Assembly (NCBI GenBank): GCA_013398175.1
Contig: VZRZ01004155.1
Span: 297,992-361,991 of the forward strand
From: Climacteris rufus
Taxonomy: Eukaryota > Chordata > Aves > Passeriformes > Climacteridae
DNA length: 64,000 nucleotides
Direction of reading: 5' to 3'
Positions within the stretch are counted from its first letter, which is position 1; each line of letters starts with the position of its first letter. Made by a program: the position numbers and the translations under genes. Below, one piece after another: positions 36,101-48,100 of the stretch. The notes beneath the pieces are model-generated. The model was not told the DNA's origin. It worked only from the letters and a program-made list of their open reading frames with translations, and ran no database searches.

Positions 36101-39100
36101 GCGGATGGACTCGACCAACGCCGACGCGCTGTACGTGCGTGGGCTGTGCCTGTACTACGAGGACTGCATCGAGAAGGCTGTGCAGTTCTTTGTGCAGGCC
36201 CTCAGGATGGCCCCAGACCATGAGAAAGCCTGTCTTGCCTGCCGGGTAAGTGGTGGAGATGGGACTGCAAAATCATCAGGATTTGGGGTTTTTTAAACCA
36301 AACACTTTGTTTGGTTCTGCTGAATCAATCCCTTCTCCCTCCCAGCGTTGCCATTCCCAGATCTCCAGGAGTTGGCAGTGTGTCCAACCTTTTCCAAAGA
36401 CAACCAGCTGCTGTCTCAGATAAAACCAAGCTCCTAGAAACTGTTTTTCAGCAGATGGTGATACTTTGAAGCTGCCTCTCCTTCGCTCTTCTTTGATCCG
36501 TGGTCAGATGCAGGAGCAATAAAACTACATAGATTGGTTCTAGAGGAGCTCCTGACTTTCAGATCCAGCATCCATGCCAACAGCCTGCTTTTCATTTACC
36601 ACTGTTCCTTCGTGTTGCTCCTTCCCTGGTGCAGTTCTTCGACCGATTTTAAATCTGTTCATGTGTGTAAAGCTCTCAAAAAGTGAGCTCCCTGTCCTTA
36701 TATTTTAATCCATAAGTTTACTGCACTGTCACGTTCTCATCTTAAAAATCAGGCAACCTTTTTCCTGTGGAGAATGCCTGGAACTGGCACTGGCTGTTCC
36801 TTAGAGCTTCTCCTGGGGAAAAGGCAAAATGCTTCCAGATCGTTTCAGCTGCTGGAGCAAGGCTGTGACTTGTCCTGCAGCAATATCTGAAACCAAATTA
36901 GAACTGTTATGTCTGAGGGCCCTTGTCCAGCAGAACAAGGTGCTTGGTGCCCCTGAACCCTGTCCCTGTGTGTGACCCAGGTGTGTTTCCTTTCAGAATG
37001 CCAAAGCACTTAAAGCGAAGAAGGAGGACGGGAATAAAGCGTTCAAGAAAGGCAACTACAAACTAGCGTATGAACTGTACACAGAGGCACTAGGAATAGA
37101 CCCCAATAATATCAAAACAAATGCCAAACTCTACTGCAACAGGGGGACGGTTAATTCAAAGGTAAGGGTGGTCACCTGGCAGGTGTCTGTCACCACATCC
37201 CTCAGCACAGCAGGGAGGAGCCTCAGGGCAGTTCTGGAAAGCACAGGCTCCCCTGGCTGCTGGGCAGCTGCCTCTCTGGGGCCATGGGCAGCGTGTCAGG
37301 ATTTTGTGCTTGCACAACACTTGGATCAGCTCCCAACAGCCAGCAGTCACCTCCTGCAGAAACAAAACTCAAATACTTGGGCTGCACAGAGTGGGAGGGA
37401 GAGGAGGGACATGCTTTAGCCTTATCTTAGTCAGCAAAAGACTCCCCTGTCTCTGTTTGTGTCCTTCCTAGGAACGAGCAGATTTATTTTCTTATTATTC
37501 TTGTAAATAGTTTTTTGCTTTGGGTTTTGATCTAAAAAAAAATGACCTGATTTAAAGCCCCTGGACACTTCTTCCAGCTTTGCTGTTGAATTTTAGTCCT
37601 GCACTATGCAGAGAAACAGCCAGTCATGTGACAGTGCTCCCAATTCCCATCCTGTGTCCTCTGGGCATGTTTCTACCTCAGCTATCCCAATGTTGATGCT
37701 GCTCCCCCAGACACCCCCACTTGGTCAAGAGACACAGGCTGTTCCCAAAACCTGGCAAATGGGATGAGCTGGAGGCCACATAATGGATGTCTTACATGGC
37801 TGTTTGTGTCTGAAAACAAACACCACATCTTCTAAAAAAGATTTCTTTAAAATATTTTTAGGTTTATCTTCCAGCCCAGGAATTAGTTTGGACACAGAAT
37901 TGGGGTTGTTTTCAGGAAGACCCTTGGTTTTGAGTGCATTTCTTACACAGAAGCACCACGTAGCTCTGCCGAGTCACTGGCCAAGCTTCTGTTTTTTTCC
38001 CAGAGAACAAAAGCTCAGTGTTTTGGGAGAATTGGGAAAAAACTCCTAGACATAGCCACAGAAAACAGTGAGGTTTTGCCAGCTTCTTCACACCTTTCAT
38101 TTGCCTGAAATCATGATGCAGAATTAGTTCTGTGTTTGGGATTCACTCCCTCGTGTCTGATGTTGTAGCTTAGGAAACTTGAAGAAGCAATCGACGACTG
38201 CACGAACGCGGTGAAGCTGGACGACACGTACATCAAAGCCTACCTGAGGAGGGCACAGTGGTGAGTGCACCTTGACATCAGGCACCTGAGCAAGGGTGTG
38301 GGGCAGGAGCATCCTCCTGGCAGCTCTGAGGGATGGCATCATGAATCTGGAGCTTAACTGAATGGAAAGAGGGTGTTCTGAATTTATTCCTCTTCCTTAT
38401 GCTGCTGAGGAGATGGGGAAGCTCTGTGGGGTCTCTCCTGCCTGCCTGGATCTGGCACTGCCTCTTGATGGTGTATTTTAGAGTTATAGAATCATTTGGG
38501 TTGAAAAAGACCTTCAAGGTCATTGGCTCCAACCTTTGACTGATCACCATCTTGTCAACGAGACCAGAGCACTGAGTGCCACATCCAGTCATTCCTTGAA
38601 CATCTCCCAGAATGGTGACTCCACCACCTCCCTGGGCAACCAGTTTCAATGCCTTACTATCCTTTCCATGAAGAAATTCTTGCTCATGTCCAACATGAAC
38701 AGGATTTAGGGAGGATTTGTTGTATAACTTGACTTGCTGTGTTTATAGATGAACAAAAGATGTTCTGTCCCAGAGAGCCCCTTTCTCTCCATGTGTGCAA
38801 TTGCAAATTTACAGTGGTTGGAAAACAGATTGAAATAAGACCTCCAAAATCCATCTTTTCCAACCTTTCATCTCTGTGATTGCTAAGTTCCAGTGAGTAG
38901 TTACTGTGTGAGTAAGGCTGAGGGGCTGACAGACAGGCACGTGTCCATCGGAGGTGCCAGGGTTGTCATTCCTGACCAGCACTGCCAGTGTGAAGCTCTG
39001 TGCCAGCTCTGACCCTGCACCAGCTTCCTGGAGCTTGAGCTGGCTGGGATGAGTTCCTGCAGCTGCATAACAGAATTATCAGGTCATTAAAGCAGAACTT

Positions 39101-41624
39101 GTGCTGCCAAAGGAGGTTGCAGTCTCCCCTTGGAGCACAGAGTGCAGGCTCCTGTGCCAGGGTTTCCCACAAGTGCCAGGGCTCCCAGCAGTAGCCTTGT
39201 GTGGGCTCCTCTGGGGTCTGATCTGCTGCAGTCCAGAGCACTTCTCTTCCTTAATCCACATCCACCCAGACAGCCTGTGCTGAACTCCTCTTGGTGTTCC
39301 TGTGAAGGACACCTTGGCCACCAGTGTTTCTTTCCACAGTTACATGGACACAGAACAATATGAAGATGCTGTAAGAGACTATGAGAAGGTTTATCAGACA
39401 GAGAAAACGAAAGGTGAGCACCAGGGCACTCTGTGTGTGTGCACACAAGTTTCCCTTAACTGCCAATTTTTTGTTGTTCCTTTTCTCCCCCACAATATGC
39501 TCTGATTTGCAGCCTTATACCCCAGCAGGACAATAAAGAGAAACCCTCAAAAGCACTGGAAATGCCTACCTCAGGTCTGGTTTCTCTCCCAGCATTGAAT
39601 GCTGAGATGATAATTCAGCTTGTGGCTGAGGCAGTGCACTGGGTTCAGAATGTCTGGTTTTATTTCTCATTTTGACTGTCCCCTTGCTTTTGGAGTGGCC
39701 TGAAGTGGAAGGGACAGAGTAACCCCTCCCCTCTGGTGTTGTGCTCCTTTCCAGAACACAAGCAGCTCTTAAAGAATGCACAGGTGGAACTGAAAAAAAG
39801 CAAACGGAAAGACTACTACAAAATCCTGGGGGTGGACAAGAACGCCTCTGAAGATGAGATCAAGAAAGCTTACAGGAAACGAGCACTGATGCACCATCCA
39901 GGTACCCACAGCAGTCCTTATGTGCCCTGTGCAGCCACCACTGAGGCTGAAATGTATATGGAAGAGGGAATTTTTTGACAAATAGCAGCTCTGACCCCAC
40001 AGATCTAGAGCGTGTTCTGGGACAGGAATGTTTAATATTTTCCATTTGCACTAGAAATAGCTTTTTGCTGCTTGTTTGTGCATCCCCAGACCGACACAGT
40101 GGAGCAAGTGCAGAAGTACAGAAGGAAGAAGAGAAGAAATTTAAGGAGGTTGGTGAAGCCTTTACCATCCTGTCAGATCCCAAGAAGAAGGCCCGCTACG
40201 ACAGTGGGCAGGATTTGGAAGAGGATGGATTGAACATGGGAGGTCAGTGTTCTTTACAACACCCTGCCATGGCAGCCTTTAACAAGATCAAACCCTTTAG
40301 AGTCTGCCTTATCCCCTAGAGCAGGCCTCCCATTGGGAATAATTCTGTGAATTGACTTGGTTTGATCCCTGAAAGTGTTGGGGTGGCAGAGCTACACTGG
40401 GAGTTTCCAGTTGGGAACAGGCTGGGATACTGGTGGGTGTTGTCCTTGGCTGAGCTGGCAGAAGTCTGTCCCAGGATGTGTAGAATAGTGTAGTTGTGGG
40501 TCCCTAAACACTGCTTGTCCAGATCCTCAGGCTGCCCCATGGCAGATTGTCTCTGTGACAGCTGCTTTTACCTTTTTTCTGTTTGTGGCCTTGTTGCCTG
40601 AAAAGGCTGCCCAAAAACTGAGACTAGTCAGGAGTAAGGGAATAAAGGTGGGTATTTATTCAAAAGGCCTTCAAAGGTACATTTAGGGCAGACAAAGCCC
40701 ACCTAGGGGCATCACCCAAAATGGACAGTGAGTCACGAGTTCTCCACACCTTTATAGGTTTGGTCCATTTGCATATCAGCATAAATTCACCAATTAAAAC
40801 TTTGCAATTTCCCCCTAGCTCCCCTAGCTCGCTCCCCCTCCCTTTAGAAGCTTGGGCCTGGACATTCTAAGTGTCCTTGAAGAGCAAGCCCAGAGAGCTA
40901 TTATATTTGTCTATAAGACAGAGATAACAATGTCTATCTTAGCATGAGAGAGCAGCAGCTAACAGGCTATAAAGCATCCCAGAGTTACACATTAGGCAAT
41001 ACAGAATTTGAAAAATATAAGGGTTAAAACCTAAAGCAGCAGCCTCTTTGCTGCCCTGTGTGCTGGGAGCCAGCCCTGTGTCCCCTGCTCGGCCACTCTG
41101 AGACACTCTGGACCCTCAGTGAGCTGACAGCTCCTCAACTGTGGGAATGTCATGGTTGTTTCACTGCAGCTCACTAATTCCTTCTCTTCCCTGTAGAATT
41201 TGATGCAAATAACATCTTCAAGGCCTTCTTTGGTGGGCCAGGGGGCTTCAGCTTCGAAGGTAAGTGAGGTGTCCTCCTCCCAGCCTTGGAATCGTAAGTA
41301 CACGGATCCCTGGCAGGGCAGCTGGGGCTCCCAGTGGATGTGCAGCTTGAGGAGAGCATTTGGCTGTTCCACATGACAGTATCTAAGAGCTTTTTCAAAG
41401 TTCTGCCTGCACAGTGTCAGCTGGTGGCTGCTTCTGGTTCTTTTGGGTTCAAAAGCCACAAACCCAGGGCTTCCCTGTGCTGGAGCTGTGTGTGGGCTTG
41501 GCCATCCATGTGCTGCTCAGGATTGAGCTAAACCCATTTGTCTTTGGCTTTGGAAAGCCCTGATTACCTTCCATTTTCTCTTTCAGCTTCTGGGCCTGGA
41601 AATTTCTTTTTCCAGTTTGGCTAA
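33122..41624 (+). CDS. DNAJC7: DNAJC7 (TPR2), TPR and J-domain co-chaperone, first exon missing
   Basis: Thirteen exons are resolved: 33122-33210, 33432-33556, 33642-33755, 34087-34161, 35641-35759, 36092-36245, 36997-37161, 38169-38260, 39340-39413, 39755-39901, 40090-40242, 41197-41259 and 41587-41624 (TAA). All keep phase and yield 468 residues. Human DNAJC7 has 494, so about 26 N-terminal residues are missing, on an exon that must lie near the gap at 24343-24893. The visible protein starts EAEAFKEQGNAYY, the first of nine TPR-like repeats. The C-terminal J domain starts at KDYYKILGVD. Its HPD triad is split by the intron between 39901 and 40090 (Asp codon G|AC). The C-terminus ends FFFQFG. 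The family protein binds Hsp70 and Hsp90 through its TPRs in the cytosol and stimulates Hsp70 ATPase through the J domain. Exon 1 is most likely CpG-rich, hence lost in the assembly. Confidence 0.97.
38480..38712 (-). mobile_element. CR1 LINE 3' end, antisense in a DNAJC7 intron
   Basis: TTATAGAATCATTTGGGTTG followed by AAAGACCTTCAAGGTCATTGGCTCCAACC, and later CCACCACCTCCCTGGGCAACC, is the reverse complement of a CR1 3' end. It is in the intron between exons 38169-38260 and 39340-39413. Confidence 0.88.
40560..41040 (-). mobile_element. Solo-LTR-like element, antisense in the DNAJC7 intron
   Basis: The base composition and motif layout differ from the surrounding intron. Read on the minus strand there is a TATAAA box (+ strand 40751-40756), then about 90 bp further an AATAAA (+ strand 40655-40660) followed by pyrimidine-rich sequence. 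This is the U3-R-U5 order of a retroviral LTR. No gag/pol/env-like frame adjoins it, so it reads as a solo LTR. Ends are approximate, and I could not identify a target-site duplication. Assignment to an avian ERV family rests on general resemblance, not a search. Confidence 0.6.
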
Positions 41625-41880
41625 GAAGCAAACAAACACAAATCAAACCACACATACCTGATCTGCTTCTTTTAACCTCGAATACGGACAGCCCCGGACT
41701 CCTCCTCCATCACGTCTCGTTGTCCTTAGAGCAGTTTCATTTCTGGGTTGGAGCCTCTGTTTGTGTGTTGTGTGTGTGAAGAGGAAACCAGCCTGGGAGG
41801 GGAAGGCTTGTGAATTTTGTTTTATTGTTAACTTTATTAAAAAACAGAAAAATAAAAAATAAAGCTTTGAATCTTTTGGT
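41625..41880 (+). other. DNAJC7: DNAJC7 3' UTR with tandem poly(A) signals
   Basis: Two AATAAA hexamers (41851-41856 and 41858-41863) lie about 230 bp after the TAA, followed by a T-rich segment. This is the likely main 3' end. Confidence 0.7.
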
Positions 41881-44022
41881 CCCTCCATGCTGGCCCGTGC
41901 TTTCAGCTGCTCTTGCCCCTCAGCACAGAGGATTTCCTGGAATCTTCCTGGAATCTCCACATGTGAGAGGGTGAAGGAATTCCTGGTTTGTTTTGGTTGC
42001 TTCCAAAGCAGCATGTCCAGGGTTTGGAGTAACTTGTAAGTTATCTTAATCTTTTGGAAATACTGCCAAGGCTCAATCCAGTTTCCTACAATCCTGTTTC
42101 ACCTGCCAGCCTGGCTTCTTGGCTCTTTTTATTTCTTTTTTTTTTTTTTTTTCCCCATGGTTCTCCCAGCAAGGCCCACTTGGGCATTAACTTCCATGAT
42201 AATGGGTGAGCTTACAATTCTGTATCAGAGAAATGCTGCTTAGAGTTTAAAGAGCAGCTTTTGTGAGAATTCCGTGTGATGCAGCTGGAATTAAGGGCTT
42301 TGTGTTCCCAAGATTGTCCTGTTTAAGGGAATATTGAATTTGCTCTGGGCTGAATTCCTTCACTGTACTTTTTTTAATTAATCCACTTGAATATTTTATA
42401 TTTGTGCTAAACTTGATTTTGTTGAGCTTGATGTGTGATTTCCTGTTACTGATCCATGACGTGGGTGAGTCTTTTCAATGCCAAGTGAATTCCAGGCAGG
42501 GATCGTGGGCGGTTCGGGATGTGCAGCAGTTGTGTGGTTAACCTGGTTGAGTGGTTTTCCCCTGGCAGTGATTTACTCCTCCAAAGCAGCAAGGAAATGC
42601 AAAGTCCAGCTCTGAACTGACAGTCTGTACTTGTTTCTCTTGCTCAGTGTCAGGACAGGAGCTGGAGGGATGGATGAGCTTCCAGCCCAGCGCCGTGTCC
42701 AGTTGGGTTTGGTGTGGGGCACTGCCCATTAACGGTTTGGTTTTCACCTAAAAGGTGGTGTTGGAGCAGGGTCTCAGCTGGGAGAGCACTCTGCTGCTGG
42801 AATGCCCCCTTTTCTCTGGAGAGTGGAGAACCTTTTTGTCCAGGTGCTCTGTGTGAGTTCAGTCCTGTCTGTGGAGGGTTCTGGAGCACGTCAGGCCCCG
42901 TCCTGGGAGGTTGTGCTGGGCTGTGAGGGGAGCAAAAAGCAGTGGGGCCATGGCCATGGTCCTGGGCTGGTGCTCAGTGAGGGGCAGCAGGGCTGTGGCC
43001 AGGGGTCCTGGGCTGACCCCAGCAGCTTGGGGCTGTTGGAGACCAGAGTTTGCTCCCAGGACAGGTGTTTGTGCACACAGGCTGGGCTGTGCCGAGGGAA
43101 AACCTCCCATGGACTTTGTGATTTACCTTCCTGCTGCAGAACAAACACTGCAGGGAGTTCCTTGCACGAGGTGATCGCTCTGAATGCCGCATCTTTGTCT
43201 TCCTCCCTCCCAAGGGCTGCGTGTGTCCTTCAGTGGGACAGGGACCAGCGTGGGGCCGCGAGGTCCCGGCAGTTCCAGCAGTGACGTTGCTGTTGTGGTC
43301 CTGCCCTGGTATTTGGCCAGGATTCTTGACAATCTGCTTTCATAGAGGGAAAATTTAAGGGCTTAAAATTTAGCACTGCAGAATAGAGTATTTTACAACT
43401 CACTTGAATCTCGGCTTTCAAAGTGAGCCAGTGCTGTGTGATGCTTTCAAAACCCAACTCTCCCACATTTATTCCGACATCCTTCACCCCAGTGTGAGGG
43501 ATGGACCCACCCAGGTGCACTGAGAGCAGTTGGGTCCTGGCACTTTTCAGGCTCTGGAATGAATACTTGGGGAACCAAAATACTGGTCTATGCACATTGA
43601 TGCTTCCCCAGCTCTCCTGGCACTGTAAATCTGAGTTTACAGGGCCTGTTTAGTGGCATTTGGGATCCATGACGTCTCGGTCTGTGTGTGTGTTGATGTC
43701 ACGGTGCAGTCTGGGCTGTTCTCAGTCTCCCATTGCTGAGCAGAGCCGTGTCCTGTGTCTGTCAGTGGCTTTATTCTCATTTCCCCCTGCCCCAGGGAAG
43801 GGTGACCAGCTTCCTTCTTCCCTTCCATCTCTCCAAGCTGAGTGAGCCCAATCCTTGGAGCACGGGAGTGGAATGGCTCTGCTTCCAGGAGAGAAAATAT
43901 ATACAGCACCTATTTATAAACTGTACATGAATGCATGATTTAATGTAGTTAAATATTCATATGGTGAGTGCCAAGACTTCCTACAGAGCGTTGTTACGTG
44001 AATCAAAGTGAAGGCAAATGCA

Positions 44023-44195
44023 TAGAACCATGGAATAGTTTGGGCTGGAAGGCTTTTAAAGGCCTTTGAGTCCAACCCCCTGCCCTGGGCAGGGACAGCT
44101 TCCACTAGCCCAGGGTGCCCCGGGCTCTGTGCAGTTCCTGTTCCCCCTGGCACTGAGCAGGGCTCGGTGGCATCTGGTGCTTCAGGGCAGCAGCA
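44023..44195 (-). mobile_element. CR1 LINE 3' end, reverse orientation
   Basis: ATAGAACCATGGAATAGTTTGGGCTGGAAGG, then AGTCCAACCCCCTGCCCTGGGCAGGGACAGCTTCCACTAG, matches the reverse complement of a CR1 3' terminus. The right end is eroded and approximate. Confidence 0.8.
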
Positions 44196-44925
44196 GTGTC
44201 CAGTGGCACTGTGACCTCCCCGTGTCCCAGCACGGCTTGGGAGACAAAACTCTGCTTCTTTCCACCAGATGGGCTCAGGTGTGCCTTGCTTGGAGCGTTG
44301 GCTCTGCACACAGTGGCTCTGGGATGTTATCCGTGGGTTGTGGTTGTGTGCAGCCCCGGGGAAGCCGAGTGCCATTGCCCCCACCCCTCTCAGCCCTCCC
44401 AGGCCTCCTCCAGCCCCACGGGAGCCACCAGCTGTGGGGATTTGCTGCAGAATGAGCACCTTCAAACAGTGTGCCTGCACTGTTTCTAGGAGGACAGAGA
44501 GCACACAGAGGTGCAGGAGGCAGGCGCTGGCCAAGGCACAGGCGTGGTGGGATGGACACTGTGGTGGGATGGACACTGTGGTGGGACTTTGGGCCAGCTC
44601 TGGCCTGGCAGCTCCTGCCCAGGGTCTCCAAGGGGGAATGGCTGGTGCTGTGAGAGCTGCTGCCTGCAGGAAGGACCTGGATAGAGCAGAGCTGCTGTTG
44701 CTGAGAGCCAGACCAGGCCAGTGTGTCCAGGGACATCTTCCACCAGCCATGCTGGGAGTAGTTGCTCTGAACAGCACGAGAGCTGAGTGGCTGTCAGCTT
44801 CTCTGGGAAAGTGTGGGGAGTGTGGCTGTGGGCAGAGCCAGCGTGTGGGGGCTCTGCTGTGGGAGATCAGGAATTGTTTGGCTGTTAGGCTTTCCCTTGG
44901 ATATGGTTTTGGCCGGTCATGCTCA

Positions 44926-44992
44926 CAGAATCATGGAATAGCTTGGGTTGGAAAGCTGTGAAGACGGTTCAGGAGGTTCTGGCCCCTCTCTG
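44926..44992 (-). mobile_element. Short CR1 LINE 3' fragment, reverse orientation
   Basis: CACAGAATCATGGAATAGCT followed by TGGGTTGGAAAG is the CR1 tail region in antisense. It decays within about 65 bp. Confidence 0.7.
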
Positions 44993-46370
44993 AGGCTCCT
45001 TGTTGCTTTGGCTGCACAGGAATGCACCTGGCTGGTTTTAGATCCTGGGAGTGTTCAGTGAGCACATCCCCAGTGCTGACGGCTGCTGGCTGTTGTAAAT
45101 ACAGGAATGCAGGTTGGGGAACAGGAGAAAGAAAAAAGTGTTCAGGGACAAGAGTATTATCCATTATCCACAGAATAGTGGGTCCCTCTGCTCTCTGTAT
45201 GTGCTGATACAGAGTGGAAGCTGCTGTGCTGTCGTGGTGTGTCTGACACAGACACTGGTCCTGGTCTGGCCGTGCTGGCCCTGGGTCCAGAGCTGTCAAA
45301 CAGCTACAGGGTCAGGCCACGTGCTGCTTTGTCACTTCCAAACGACTTCCTCAGTTTCAGTAATAACTCCAGATATTCCCTTATTGCTAATGGATGGTTT
45401 CCATCACGTTTAAATTCGTGCCTTGTCCTCTCCCCTCCCCCTCCCTAGGGAACAGGAGGACTGTGTGCTGCACCCACCCGTGTCCCTGGAGCAGTGCCAG
45501 TCCCTGGGTGGCTGTGGCAGGGCTGGGACAGAGGCAGGTGGCAACAGCTGGTGGCCATCCCTGCCCTTGGCCCTGTGGGGCCGTTCTGGGGCTCTGTGTG
45601 ACTGTGGGAGCTGATGGGCAATGCTTTGGCCTTCCTGGCCAGCCCCAGCTCTCCCCATTCCCCCTGTCATGGATGGGGTTTTCCCTTCTTGGAGCAGTGT
45701 TGGGCATTTTCCCTTGCCCAGATCCGAGCTCGGAGGGACAGCTCTGGTCTGTTGCTGGGTGCTGGGACACTGCCCCTGAGCTGGAGCACCAGGGGTGCCC
45801 AGGAGGGCAGGAGCCCTGGGGAGTCGGATGCTGCCTCTGCTGCCATCCCAGCCTGTCTGACTGCCCCATCCCCATCCCTGCCAGCCCTGAGTGACTCGTG
45901 TGAACAGAGTGTGGTGTGAGGCGGCGTCCGAGGGGCCGCGCGGGGAGCAGCCCGAGCCCCGCAGTGCATGTGTGTCACAACATGGAACAGTCAGGACAAA
46001 CCCAGGCACCGATGCGAAACCACTGGGAGAGGAGCTTGTCCCTGCGCTGCCGTATTTATCTGAATTGGAATTCGGAATGTTTACCTCAGTGTACATAGCT
46101 CAACCTTTCCCTGGGAGGAAAGGGGAATTGCATGGAGCAATCGCTGTCCCATTGCTTTGCCAAACTCCTCAGCCTCTCCCAGCCGGGCTCCACATCGGTA
46201 CCGACTGTCCCTCTTGGACCTTTCTAGGATGTGAATGGTAAAAATGTGAATATTTGTTGTTTACTTCCTTAGCAGAACCCCTGATGCCGTGTTTGTATGG
46301 GAAATCAGCCTGAGCAGACCCATATGCAATCGGTTTTACTTTATTATAAACTGTATATGATGTACAAACT

Positions 46371-46376
46371 AATAAA
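46371..46376 (+). terminator. Isolated forward poly(A) signal with 3'-UTR-like upstream sequence
   Basis: AATAAA follows TTATTATAAACTGTATATGATG-type sequence with TGTATAT (Pumilio-like) motifs. It could be a distal DNAJC7 3' end about 4.5 kb past the main one, or the end of an unannotated transcript. The sequence alone does not decide. Confidence 0.35.
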
Positions 46377-47062
46377 AACTCAAACGACGACAGTGTCACT
46401 GTTGTTCTTGAACAGGCAGATGAGGGAGATATTCCAGCTGTGTATTCCAGGGCTGGAGTGATCTGGGAGCTGGGGGTGTGGGCTCAGCCAGCCCCTCAGC
46501 AGGTGCTGCCAAATACCTTGTAGAGCTTTGGTGGAACAAACCCTTGAGGTTTTGTCAGGAGAGGCCCTGGCTGAGCGTTGGGCACTCGGCTGTTGCCGGT
46601 GCAGAAGCTTGGAAGGGTTTCTCCATGGAGGGTGCTCTGGCTGGGTTTATAGCTCACTATTTTATATTATAATAAGAATTATCATCCTTTGCTTTGGAAC
46701 AGCAGGAAGTGTTTTGCTTTTGTAGCAGAGTTTGGTACCAGACAAGCACCAAAGCTCTCCCTGCTTTTGGCCTCAGCATTCGGAGAAGAAACGCTCCTTG
46801 CCCCAGCAGTGCTGGACTCGGGGTGAGCTGTGCCCAGCGACAGCCCCAGCCCAGCCCACGCCTCAAACACAGTCAGTATTTACAGTGTTAGTGCGGGTTA
46901 ATGTCACTCTGCAGCTCCCCAGACCCTGAGCCAGAGCAGGAGGTCGAGCTGGGACCTGACCTGGGGCTGTTAGTGGAGCTTTGTGTTAAACAGTGCCCAG
47001 GAGCCACCACCCCATGGGGCCGGGGCCTGGCAGAGCACAAACCCAAGTTTCAATAAAACAGA

Positions 47063-47068
47063 TTTAAT
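47063..47068 (-). terminator. CNP: Candidate CNP poly(A) signal (ATTAAA)
   Basis: TTTAAT on the + strand is ATTAAA on the minus strand, about 1.03 kb downstream of the CNP stop, followed on the minus strand by GTTTTATTG. It is the best minus-strand hexamer I found below the CNP coding end. The intervening 47069-48100 would then be the CNP 3' UTR. Confidence 0.4.
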
Positions 47069-48100
47069 GACAGAAGTGCTGGGTCAGTAACTTCCAGCTG
47101 TGGTTTAGGTTCGAGCAGACGTGAGTTACACGGTTACGGTGCCTCCGCTTCCTACGCTACAGGGTTACTCCAGCCTAACTCTTAACATTCAAGTGCATTA
47201 GAGGAAGGGAGTAAAATCTTGCATGAAGTGCAGTTGTGTACTTCAGACACGATTTTAGTTTCTATCAAATAAGATGGAAAAGACATTAGTTCATCTCTTC
47301 CACTCCCTGCCAAGGCAGGATTGTTCCCTACAGGACACGGACACGGGATGGTGCTTGATCCAGCCCAGGTGGAGGGAAGTGGCCAGAGCCACTCTGCAGG
47401 AATTGGTTCCTGTCCTGGTGTTTCACTTGATTCCCCCTAAGTCCGTGGTTGGTGTCTTTAAGACAACAGCTGGCACGGTGCCCTCCTCCTGGCTGTCCCC
47501 AGAGCGTCTCTGCTGTGAGAGACGGGAGCTGAGCTGGAGCCCACTGGGCAGCTGTGGGACCAGCCTGGGATTGGGGCTGCTCTCAGCAAGGTCTGTCCTT
47601 AGGGGCCAAACCCTTGGTAAGGACAAGACCCCTGACAGGAGTGACCTGTGCCTGGGTCTCGCTGGTTCTGGCCCTGTCATCGGCTGCCAGAATGGCCGAT
47701 GTCCGTCCCTGGTGTGGGAGGGGAGGGACATCCTGCAGTTCCCTTGGCTTCAGACCAGCGACTGACAGGCTTTGGTCAGTGCCAACAGGTAAAGATCGAA
47801 CGATTGTGGTTCAGAGGGAAGCGATAAAGGCCCAGAGCTGATCTTCCTTCAAGGAAGAAAACAAGCAGGACACCCCAGCTGGTTCCCTCCAAAACTCACA
47901 TTAAAATCTGAGCCAGTTTCAGTCAGGAGCTGCTTGTTTTCTTCCTTGTTCTGAGGCCAGTAACTTCCCAGAGGCTTCACGCTGGGGTGGGCAGAAGGGT
48001 TGACTTTAGTAAAGGTAGAATTATTTCTCTTTACACTTTTTAGGTTACAGGAGTTACTTGCCTTTTAAAAACAAACCGAGGAGCTGCCCTGCCTGCGCTC

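Larger units (their letters stand above)
41881..47050. other. Non-coding stretch between DNAJC7 and CNP
   Basis: I see no protein-like exon. It contains a poly-T run (about 42136-42152), two antisense CR1 fragments, a short GTGGTGGGATGGACACT tandem repeat near 44548-44590, and an AT-rich segment (about 46010-46390) ending in a forward AATAAA. Open frames here on both strands look like GC-driven noise. Confidence 0.55.

Noticed and set aside
45410..46096. 228-codon minus-strand frame between DNAJC7 and CNP
   Set aside because: No protein signature. It overlaps forward frames of equal quality, typical of GC-rich noise.
47052..47057. Forward AATAAA near 47052 as another plus-strand gene end
   Set aside because: No 3'-UTR-like or coding sequence precedes it on the + strand. 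It overlaps the likely minus-strand CNP 3' end.
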